From Tenebrio molitor (Eukaryota > Arthropoda > Insecta > Coleoptera > Tenebrionidae): DNA of 64,000 nt. This document shows, piece by piece, positions 54,913-64,000 of the stretch. How positions within the stretch are numbered: the stretch's first letter is position 1; each line of letters opens with the position of its first letter. The stretch covers positions 1,054,001 through 1,118,000 of the forward strand of contig NC_091048.1 of the NCBI RefSeq assembly GCF_963966145.1, in the 5' to 3' direction. The notes beneath the pieces were generated by a model. That model was not told the origin of the DNA. It did no database searches and worked only from the letters and a program-made list of their open reading frames with translations. A program made the position numbers and the translations under genes.

Positions 54913-55440
54913 TATGTACTTTGAAGCAAAGCGCCGAATGAGAAACGCTTACAACGTAACTCTTTTAATTTATTGTTCATCTATTTTGTCTACTTTCATA
55001 AGTTGGTCTCCGCCACACACAGTGAGACAACAAAGCAGTTTTCCGATGATGACCGCTTTGCTGTCGAAACGTGCTTCACAAAAAAGTGTATTTGGTGTGG
55101 GAAATCAATCCATAATTGGGGAAAAAGTATATAAAAAATAAGAGTTACTTGGAGAGTTTCATCGATTAACACCACATCCGTGTTTGTATCAGTTTGCTAA
55201 AGGAGCCCGTAATTCTGTCAAAACCGTGTTTACTTCTCTATTACTGTGCTTTTAACATTATTAAATCACCTAAAGCAAGACGTGCACTTTCCGAATAACG
55301 CCGAAAGAAAAGGAACAATAACGCAAAGGCCATGCATGTTCGAAGGGTTCTAATCCCCCGATACGGATCTCCCAAAACGCGGGACTAAAAGTACAATTTA
55401 GCGAAAACTACCAGCCGTATAATTGGAACGGGGCTAACCC
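54913..55440. other. No recognised feature
   Basis: An open frame runs out of MITE family B copy 1 to 55141 but has no domain. Otherwise nothing. Confidence 0.45.
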
Positions 55441-55990
55441 GACCACACCGCCGATGATCATTTTTGCGATCGCGTCCCGAAAACACCGTCGTTTTTCGGG
55501 GCGATTCTTGCGAGAGAAAAAAAAAGTGGGACATTATTCCACGTCTCCCCGTTCCGGTCGCCCCCTTATAAATGATCGTTCCGAATCCGTTAACGAAACA
55601 TCCATTCGGCGGCGGCGGCGGCGGCGAGATCGCGCGGCGTTAAAACGTAACATTAAGCTGCGGTTTCGTTTCGCTTTTAGCAGTCAGGTACGAGTGTAAT
55701 AACGTTTATTCGCTATCTGGTTGCCTGCCTACGTGACATATTGTCGGGCGCACAATAAAAACGGAACGGAAGTTATAGGCGAATGCATAAATACGGGTGG
55801 CCACATTTGCCTGCGACGCGATAAAGAAGGACGAAGGAAAGGAAACCGGCAAAACTGATGACTAATTTGTCGAAAGTCTCGGGGGCGGCGGGGACGGCGA
55901 TAAGAAGCGGGCTCGAACGGCGTCATGTGCACGACGACTAACGCCATGTTGGCCTGATTTACGAGGGCTGCGGTGGGATGCTCACCTGAC
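55441..55990. other. GC-rich island with CGG microsatellite
   Basis: CpG-dense, with a run of GGC/CGG triplets at about 55603-55625. Open frames are Arg-rich artefacts. Possibly regulatory. Confidence 0.35.
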
Positions 55991-56374
55991 AATTTTCTTG
56001 TGCTCTCTTGGAACTGGAAGGATGGGGATTAGAGTGGTTCCGCGAAAAATTACGGTTTCAAAAAAAACAAACAAAATGTAAAGACGTACGAGGGAAAATT
56101 TTAGAAAAAAACTCATCTCAGATGAACTTTTCTCTTGTTTCAAGATACGTTTCGTAGTAGACAAAATTGTTTTCGAAATAAAAAATTTGATAGAAAATCG
56201 ATCTTGCGTATATATTTTTGTTGTTTTTCTGGCGTATGGTAGAGATAAAAAAAAACTCCATTATCCGGTGACAAAAATGTCAAATTTTCAGTGTCAAGAG
56301 ATTTCTTTTTTTTTAGCTTCTTGAAAAGAACTGGGGACACGTTAGTTTAATTTTTTTTATACAATCGTGCAAAA

Positions 56375-56706
56375 AGTGAGTGTTCAATGCATTGTTTTTA
56401 GTGGCAAAAGTGCCTCTTAATTCCACTAGTGCAATAAAGTCTTTATTGCACGCATCTGTCAACAGTCTGTCTACGATCGTGCAAAAAGTGAGTGTTCATT
56501 GCATTTTTCACACACGACGCACAGGACTGAACTGTTGTTTATCGTTGTTTTTTTCTCGTTTTTTTTTGTTCGATCGCAGAAAAAATGTTGTATGCAACAC
56601 GTGCAAAAAGTGTTATTGCACTTGATGTGTTGTCCCACTCGCCTGCGGCTCTTGGGACAATTTTAATGTCGCGTGCAATAATCATTCACTTTTTGCACTT
56701 GTTGCA
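56375..56706. repeat. GTGCAAAAAGTGA repeats and palindrome with CTCG apex
   Basis: GTGCAAAAAGTGAGTGTTCA occurs at about 56369 and 56479. A palindrome at 56592-56706 (TGCAACACGTGCAAAAAGTG and inverse) closes on CCCACTCGCCTGCGGCTCTT-GGG. Confidence 0.65.
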
Positions 56707-57137
56707 TAAAAAACAATAAAAGTAACATTTTTCTATGATATTCATTTTCCCGCCTTTTTCAGTTTTTCGTGCGATGACGACATCATCGCCGTTTTCTTAA
56801 ATGGCAAGCTCTCATTTTATTGTAGATTTGGATAGACTATTAAATTATTATTGACAGTTAAACACTGTTCACGTTATTTTGGCATCATGGGAGGCCATGA
56901 TTTATTTTTTTAACGTTGGACACAGTTTGATTTAAGTCACTAAAGTGCCTGATATGCGAACCTATCAAAATGAGCATAACATGTCTGAGTATTCTTCTAT
57001 TGTAAACTAGTAAAACTGACAACAATGCACTATTCATTGACGCTATTTATAACCTCAAACCTAGAAAAACACAACGTAATTGAACAGCTTTACTACCAAA
57101 TTAAATGCAAAATTTCCATGATGGTCAGGTCAGGTCA

Positions 57138-57404
57138 AATAGTAGTTTATTTAATAAGTTCGTGTGTAAATTGGGCCTGTTTTCTCACACGCGAGTGAAA
57201 CGAGCGTTTTAAAGGCTCACAAGTTCCAAAATAGGCCCAATTTACACACGAACGAGTTGAATACAACGTTTTTTTGTTTGACGAGCCCCTTAAAGGCTCC
57301 AAATCGCTTAAAATCTTTAAAATTAGCTTGACGTTTCGTTTTGACAAGTTGTGACATTTATCAAAATCCTCAAATTCTCAAATTCTGACAGTGTCGAACA
57401 AAAC
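57138..57404 (+). repeat. Short repeat family A, copy 2
   Basis: Begins TAGTAGTTTATTTAATAAGT and ends GTGTCGAACAAAA. The internal hairpin (TTGGGCCT...AGGCCCAA) has an apex with CGAGTGAAACGAG, another paired CGAG motif. Confidence 0.8.
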
Positions 57405-59300
57405 ATTATTTATAGTAATTTTTGGTGCTCACTCTATATCTACTTATAAAAATTTTAAACCCAGTCAATATTAAATATTTAACAAGATTGAAGAAATTGG
57501 CACTTTTGTGATATGTGACTTTTTTGTGATTGGCAATGTGACAAATAATTTGGAAAAAAGAAAATTATGTGGGAAAAGCATTTAACTGATGGAGCTATTA
57601 TCTGTACAAAAGTACTTCTACAAGCCAAAATCTCCGTCAGAAACGATAGATCCTTGTGTCTTTTAAATCGTGTTCACGTGTCAGGATGGTTCCGATATAA
57701 TGTGTTACAGATCTGGTTCCAGGACAACTTCTGGATGTTATAATATATTGCGGTTCAGATGCGTTATATGCGGGCTTTAAATCATGCATGGCAGCTCCAA
57801 TATAAATCGATCGTTGCTTCATGTCACCGCGAAATTTTTATTCTTTGACTGTGTTTTTATCGTTGTTTGTTTGTTTTGTTTTTGCCGGGGTTTCACTCAC
57901 CTGTTTTCGGCTCTTCTAATCCCTGGCCTTCGTTCGTCCACCTGGAATCAAAGCGACCACATCAAGAGGGTGAAATGCTTGACGTTTTAAACAATCAAAC
58001 GATCCGCACAAAACCGGAAAATTATACATCAAACCCCGAAAACCTCCACCAGACGCAATTATCTCACAGCTGATTTCGCCCGATTTAAATTTTCAACGTT
58101 ATTCGACGCCATCATCAGTAACGGACATAATTCGCGCGGGTGCTAGGCGTGCTTAAGGATGAATTGTGGAGGAGAAGGCAGTTTTAGGGGTTTCGGTGGT
58201 GGATTTTTAATTTCGTCGCTGATGAGGAAAAATGTTTTTTAAAATAACACGCGCAGGATCAATTACAGGAAATAATTTGATTGCATCTGAAACCTACTTG
58301 CAGTACTAGTGATGATTTAGATGCAACTTGTATTTAACATCAAACTACTGATTTTTTTTTATCTTTTATCAAAAATTCGCAGCAGCGACGTGTTTATTTT
58401 TGGACATAAATAGTCTACAAGAAAATCAAGAAAAGAAGTCCAGGTAGCCATTACAAACTAAAGTTAATTGATACCACTAAAATTGTTAACATAAAAGTGG
58501 AACTTGTCAATAACGAATTACGTTTTTAACTAATAATTAAAGGAAAGGTTATTTTTGAAATTCTAATTTTATTATTTTAGATTGATTTGATTTACTTGAA
58601 CGGTAAATATAGTCCAATTGACTATAATAAATTATTCCTTTTATTGTAGTTTACTCGATTTATTAATTATTCGTAAAACAAGAAAAGTGAAACTTATTTA
58701 GTCAACCGTCCCTTACATTTTTTATAAATTAACAATCTAATATTTCCTTAATTCAATCAATTATGTAGTGTCTTGCATAAAATTCAAGTTTACGATCAGT
58801 TAGATAAGAACATTTGCGTTTTAGCAAGCCAATGACACTTTAACAAGAAAACTAAATAGTTTTTGAAAAAGACTGCGAGCACATTCGGTTAGGAAACTGA
58901 CTTTGCTTTACCGAGCGAATTTGTGTCCTTGTAGTGTAACGTGGCATAACATAACCACAAAAGTGAAAAACAAAATCTAGTAGTTACTTAGAAAACAATT
59001 AAAATACAAAAAATAATAACAATTGTTATTGGCTTCACCCACTTTTAATTTGACATTTACCAATCTATACATCATTCACCGACTCTACTTTTGTTTTACA
59101 CGGATTTTTTTAAATTGTAGTTTCTTTTAACTGGAGCTTTGGTTCCTTGGGCAATAATGTTTTTAAGAATTTGACATTTAATTAGTATTTTTGTTTAATT
59201 TTCAAATATTCAGATTGAGGACTCTGAATAAGAATTAAATTTCTTAGTTTATCAGGTGGTTACAAACTGTTAAAGTTCTAAATAATGGCCTTATTTGGTG
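57405..59300. other. No recognised gene
   Basis: 57.6-58.1 kb is mildly GC-richer with frames of 60-70 codons on both strands and no known domain. The rest is AT-rich. Confidence 0.45.
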
Positions 59301-59317
59301 GGTTAGGAATTATAACG

Positions 59318-59428
59318 TGCGATCGAATAAAAAAAAATCGAGTTACCTGGATTGTGCTATTCTGATGCTTTGATTGTTTCAAACCAACATTTTCGCCTAC
59401 TCTGATTTTTTTTTTATTCGATCGCACG
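59318..59428. repeat. Palindrome, ~24-bp arms
   Basis: GTGCGATCGAATAAAAAAAA and its exact inverse TTTTTTTTATTCGATCGCAC flank a loop of about 60 nt. Confidence 0.7.
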
Positions 59429-59561
59429 GTATGTACATAATTATATGTATGTATGTGTATTAAACACATACATTTTGCGATTTTCTTTGGTATATATTTC
59501 TGAGATTCATCATGCGAAATTAACAAATAGTTATGACATAAAAATAAAAAAAAAAGTTTTA

Positions 59562-60528
59562 TACAGGTGTCCCCAAAAAAAAGACGAGTCCATAAGTCTC
59601 TTATTTATCGGAGGATTTTAATTATTTGTACACCAAATTAAATGGTTATGAATAGGCTACAAAAAGGCCTAATAAATTCCCGTATAGCCCTAAGGGCTTC
59701 AAGACTAAACCTTCAAAAAAAAAAAAAAATTAATGGGAACACATAATTTTTTCTAGTAATTCTAATAGAGATTTTTATTCTGAAAATAACAATGTATCAC
59801 AAGTATATACTTACATACCACAAATACAAAAAAAAAAAAAATGTAAAAAAATGCTATTATCGTCTATACTCCATTTTGCGCTAATCATTGGCCGCATATC
59901 TGCGCAATCCCATATGTTATTTTTTGTTATTTGTTTTTCCAGCTAACTTAATTTGGTTATTACATACATTGTAATGTAATGCATTTTGATAGCTTCTCGC
60001 TTGGTGTTCGTCATTTGTTTCAAAAGTTAGTGTTATTTTTTTTTATGTGAAGTTATACTTGTGATACATTGTTGTTTTCAGAATAAAAATCTCTATCAGA
60101 ATTACTACAATAGTAGTTTATTTAACGAGTTCGTGTGTAATTTGGGCTTTTTTTGGCATGAGTGGGCCAGTTTAAAACTCGAGTGCCAAAAAAAGCCCAA
60201 ATTACACAAGAACGAGTTGAATACAACGTTTTTTTGTTCGACGAGCCCCCCCAAAGGCTCCAAATCGCTGAAAATCTTTAAAATTAGCTTGACGTTTCGT
60301 TTTGACAAGTTGTCAAATTTATCAAAATCCGTTCACACAAGAGAAAATTCTCAAATTCTGACAGTGTCGAACAAAAAAAAAATATGTATTCCCATTTGAA
60401 AAAAATTTTTTTTGACAGTTTAGCCTTGAAGCCCTTAGAGCTATACGTGAATTTAATTTAATAGGCCCTTTTGTAGCCTATATAAATAAGGGAGCTATGG
60501 ACTCGTCTTTTTTTTTGGGGACACTGTA
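59562..60528. mobile_element. Long inverted-repeat element with nested insertion
   Basis: Body 59564-60526 between TA dinucleotides, ends CAGGTGTCCCC and GGGGACACTG followed by long A/T runs. The arms extend for more than 200 nt (GACGAGTCCATA, AGCCCTAAGGGCTTCAAG, GAGATTTTTATTCTGAAAAT and their inverses). Without the nested family A copy it is about 690 bp and mostly palindromic. Confidence 0.8.
60111..60380 (+). repeat. Short repeat family A, copy 3, nested
   Basis: Inserted inside the inverted-repeat element 59564-60526. The matching arm of that element is continuous across the insertion point, which sets the borders to within a few bases. Confidence 0.8.
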
Positions 60529-60949
60529 TGTGATATTACATTATCATCACATTAATTACAATAAAAATACATAACAGAGTTTAAACAGTATCTCTCAGGG
60601 ATGTATTGGAAATTGGTAAAATATATCAGAAAATGGGTCAATATTGCAGCAAATAAATGTTAATGTCTGTTTTTTTATCGTGTGCCCGATTTTTTTTTTA
60701 TTGAAAACAGTTTTTTGTTACATCTATCTGGATATTCAATGTTACAAAATGGTTTATTCAACTGTACAAAAGACATTTATGACAGAAAGTTACTTTTAAC
60801 GGGTGCACGAATAATGGTGAGTGGTTTGTCATTTAGCTAAATGTAACATGTTATGCCGGACATTCGTTCGTATAATTTTTTAAAGCACTCTCTGCCAGAT
60901 TGTTATTTAGACACTCGGCAGTCTATTTTTGGTATTTTAACATTATTTA

Positions 60950-61176
60950 TACAGGATCATTATAAATGATTGTCTCATCGCAGTTGGGGTTGAAAACCTA
61001 CACAAATTTTGGATGTGCCGGCAGCCTTGCAACGTTGGACAAACTAGTAGACAGATTTCCACTACAGCCAGCATCGCCACCTATACTAGTCTGACTCATG
61101 TCACAAGGCTTGCGGCACATCCAACTATGCCACCAACGCCTACTGCGATGGGACAATAATTTATAAGGACCCTGTA
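60950..61176. mobile_element. MITE family B, copy 2
   Basis: Body 60952-61174 between TA. The same ends and the same internal block (GACAAACTAGTAGACAGATT, GCCACCAACGCCTACTGCGA) as 54679-54912. Confidence 0.85.
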
Positions 61177-61432
61177 GAATGATATTTGTGTTCTTGGTAG
61201 ATACGTGTTGTATAAAAACAATATTATTATACTTATATTAAAGTGGAAACTTCAAGTAATTATCCCGGCGCATCCACCATTAAAAATACTCAAAGCAACT
61301 TGTTACCACTCTTGTTGTTTTTGCCTTGGCAATGAAAATTACTTGTCTGAATGAATTAAATTTGTTTACGAAGAATTCTACAACATGTTTAGGAGTTTCA
61401 GTATGGGTACAATCTGTTCTGGTAATATTATA

Positions 61433-61783
61433 TACAGGGTGTAATCGAAATACACGGAATAATTTTAATCACGAGCTACTGGCTTCATGTAGAACTCGGA
61501 AAAAATATTAAAAAAATTCTATGTCAAAAAATAAATTGACATTTAATTTTTTGTTTTATAAAACATGATATACAAGGGTGTACTTTAAAAATGTGCTGAA
61601 ATTTTACCTACGAGGTTGTGAGACAACATAGAAGACTAAAAGTAACTATAAAAAATTGTACCTCAAAAATTAAATGTCAATTTATTTTTTGACAAAGAAT
61701 TTTTTAAATATTTTTTCCGAGTTCTACATGCAGCCAGTAGCTCGTGGTTAAAATTATTCCGTGTATTTCGATTACACTCTGTA
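61433..61783. mobile_element. Relative of the 8.3-kb palindromic MITE
   Basis: Body 61435-61781, ends CAGGGTGTAATCGAAATACA and its inverse (one mismatch in the last bases). It shares ACGAGCTACTGGCTTCATGT and CCTACGAGGTTGT with the element at 8338-8807 but has different outermost arms and lacks one inner half. Confidence 0.75.
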
Positions 61784-63560
61784 GATGAAGAACAAATAAA
61801 AGATTAGTACCTATTACATACTCTTATTTGTCAATGATCTACAATTTGGTGGTATATTGCATTTGATAATGTTAAAAAAATTGTTTAAAGAAATGTTATT
61901 TATTAATTCAATGAGAAACGCACTTAATGAAATGCTGAGGTTTATCTGTATTATTATTTGTGTAGTATTCAGTTTGCAATACCCATTTCTTCCAATATCA
62001 GGGGTTTGATGTTAATAATTGCTAGATTTTATCGATGTTAATCTGTTGTGCAGCAAAATCAATTGTATGTAATCATATCAAGACATGCCATTTTAATGTA
62101 CCTGAAAGCTGTAGGTCATGCATTACTGAAATACTAAATCTAGATTCATCAATTAACTACAATATTATTATTTTACAATCACTACAAGAATCGTTCATTC
62201 CGCTTTACGAGTACAACCTTAATTTTTATCACTTTACATTTAATTTATGTAACTTTTTTGTAATAAACATGTTAAAAAGATCGTGGTCGGCGATTCGGGC
62301 AGTTAGCGAAACACTTGTTGCCCCGCCCATTAAAAACCCAACTGTCAAATAAACCCAAGATTTCTCTCCGCCAAAACAATCCTCCAGACGTCTAATTGCC
62401 TCGAAAAAACCCCATCCCAGTCATCCGATTACACCGTGTCGAACAAGACCCGACAAGATTATGTAGATGTCAGATTTCGGACCGTTTGCTTTTATGTAGG
62501 TGTCTAAAGGAAGCCACCGCCATCGATCGTCCGACCCGGATGACGAATGTAGCGTCGAAGAACGGTCATCCATCAGCCGTGCAATGGCTCGTCGAGGTGA
62601 ACAAGAACTTTATGGTTTCACGCTTAAATTAAATAGAATCGGCGGCGGACGGCGGCGTCGACCGAATCGAGGCCACTCTTGTAGAAAATATCGTCTTATG
62701 GTCCGTTCTCTCGTATAAGACGCATGCGAAGGACCACCGTTGGATCCTTAGCGTCGATCGTGTCGCCTCTAAATTTCATAAAAGTTAGCCGTGACGACGA
62801 GTTCTCGCACTTCCAAGTCGGCAAAGAAGCGGCTTTCCGCCAGAACAATGGACTCGTTAATTAAGATTTCTTTTATACGGCTCCGTCGACACGAGATTTC
62901 GAAATTTCATTAAAGGAGTCACATGTACGGCGACGGGGTGCGCTAGATGCGATTTCAGACGGGGGAGAAAGGTCGATCTGGATTAATGTCGATTAGTATC
63001 GTTGCCCAAACATTCCTTTCTGCTCAAAAAAAAAAGCGCCAACATCAATTTACAAACGGCCGATGTTAATGTTACGGCATTTTTTGAATGATTTGTTGCT
63101 CGAAAAAGTACGAGGGTGGTTTTCCTTCAAAAATTGTTCATCGAACTTGTTTCTTTTTGTATTTAAGAAGAAAACCATGAGAGAACGATGGATGTGCATG
63201 TCATTTCAAATTTCGTAAAAAGTAGTCCAGAGATTAATTTGATAGAGAATCTTCTGGACAAGCATTAGGTGCCAGAGACACGAAACTTGTGAAATCAAAA
63301 AAATTTTATCCAGTCTACGATGGACCTGCCATAACGAAGTTTACAGCAGAAGGCTGTAGCTTCTTTGCGGAAAAAAGTTAGCACAGTGATTTTTCCTTAA
63401 CAGAAGTGGTATTTACGTTGTAAAAGTGCTCTTAAAAGATTACCCACCACTGTAGTGATTGTCCAAAAAGGGCTAAGAAAACTTTTTGGCGAATATCAGT
63501 TCAATTCAAATTTTGATCATAGAAACACATGAAAATTTGTAGAGACCGTTTCGATAATCA
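61784..63560. other. Gene-free stretch with GC-rich island at about 62.3-63.0 kb
   Basis: 62280-62960 is CpG-rich with short frames and no recognised domain. 61.8-62.25 and 63.0-63.55 kb are AT-rich. The last part may already belong to the decayed mariner that follows. Confidence 0.4.
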
Positions 63561-63569
63561 TCACTATAA

Positions 63570-64000
63570 CATAGAAAAAAATAATTGAAGCTTGCTGATA
63601 CTCCGCCACCAAGGAAGCCAAAGTTAGTTTTGTTGAAAATATTATGATTTCAATATTCGTTGATTGATTACTTTCCAAAGATTCAAACGGTACTGGTGGA
63701 GTGCTATAATACTCTTTTGCACCAATCGAAATAAAAAAATCGTGAAAACAGAATAGGTTTAGCGAAGAAAAAACATCTTGCGTAAGAATACAAGGGTTGT
63801 TTTATTTGGTAAAAGCTGTTGGATTGAAGTACGATTTGCTCTTGGATCTGCGTCGTTCAACTGATTTAGTATCATTTGGCTTTTATCTGTTCTCAAATCT
63901 AAAAAAAATTTTTGATATCAAACGATTTTCCTCAGATACTGAGTTCAAAGCTGCAGTCAACGGCTGTTTAAAGAATCAGGTCTTCTGGATGAACCAACGG
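63570..64000 (+). pseudogene. Decayed mariner transposase, runs off the window
   Basis: Broken frames read ADTPPPRKPK, then IDYFPKIQTVLVECYNTLLH, then GLAKKK, then DLVSFGFYLFSNLKKIFDIK and RFSSDTEFKAAVNG. These follow, in order, the mariner pattern ADSPPPRKPK...IDYLPKGQTI-x-GEYY-x-NLL...DLAPSDFFLFxNLKK...KRFSSxEEVxAAVNG. The catalytic third Asp region is altered (SF instead of PSD) and several stops and shifts interrupt it, so it is inactive. The 3' end lies beyond 64000. Confidence 0.65.

Noticed and set aside
59278..59526. 82-codon minus-strand frame
   Set aside because: It crosses the palindrome at 59318-59428 and ends in low-complexity sequence. No domain.
1..64000. tRNA, rRNA or CRISPR-like arrays
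   Set aside because: I looked for tRNA box motifs with cloverleaf ends and for evenly spaced repeats with unique spacers and saw none. A tRNA scan was not possible.

Overview
The window looks like AT-rich nuclear DNA from an insect, possibly a beetle (the order is a guess). The evidence is spliceosomal introns with GT-AG borders, one clear metazoan transcription-factor gene, an insect-style Ty3/gypsy LTR retrotransposon and many short TA-flanked inverted-repeat transposons. I see no operons, ribosome binding sites or CRISPR arrays.

Host gene. One host gene can be read with confidence, on the minus strand from 30128 down to 11251. It is a MYT1/ST18-family (myelin transcription factor 1) C2HC zinc-finger protein. 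I resolved 14 exons whose splice phases all join. They give about 1393 residues up to the TAA stop at 11253-11251. In order they encode a charged, NLS-rich N-terminal part, zinc fingers 1-2, a long Pro/Ser/His-rich low-complexity middle, zinc fingers 3-6, a coiled coil and the family's C-terminal helical domain. The first visible exon opens inside a codon behind a splice acceptor, so the true start lies above 30.13 kb and was not found.

Retrotransposon. At 31280-43288 sits a complete, apparently very young Ty3/gypsy element on the plus strand. It has 3508-bp LTRs that looked identical wherever I compared them, a 4-bp target duplication (GTAC), a primer binding site fitting tRNA-His, separate gag and pol frames, and an in-frame GGGAAAC slippery heptamer just before the gag stop. 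It landed in an older repeat whose uninterrupted relative lies at about 49.59-50.07 kb.

Other DNA. The flanks (1-11 kb and 43-64 kb) and the introns are filled with MITEs and foldback elements, plus decayed fragments of transposases (DUF4817-type at 5.05 and 24.5 kb, mariner at 63.6-64.0 kb) and of a reverse-transcriptase-type protein (45.06-45.39 kb). Several GC-rich islands (about 6.0-6.8, 27.6-28.1, 46.3-47.0, 52.3-53.2, 55.4-56.0 and 62.3-63.0 kb) stand out from the AT-rich background. They may be regulatory DNA or unrecognised 5' exons.

Most interesting points: the alternation of intron-split and intact zinc fingers in the MYT1-like gene, with one split using a GC-AG intron; the gag-pol frameshift arrangement; and a shared CTCG...CTCG motif at the apex of several otherwise unrelated palindromes, present in two and missing from one copy of the same repeat.
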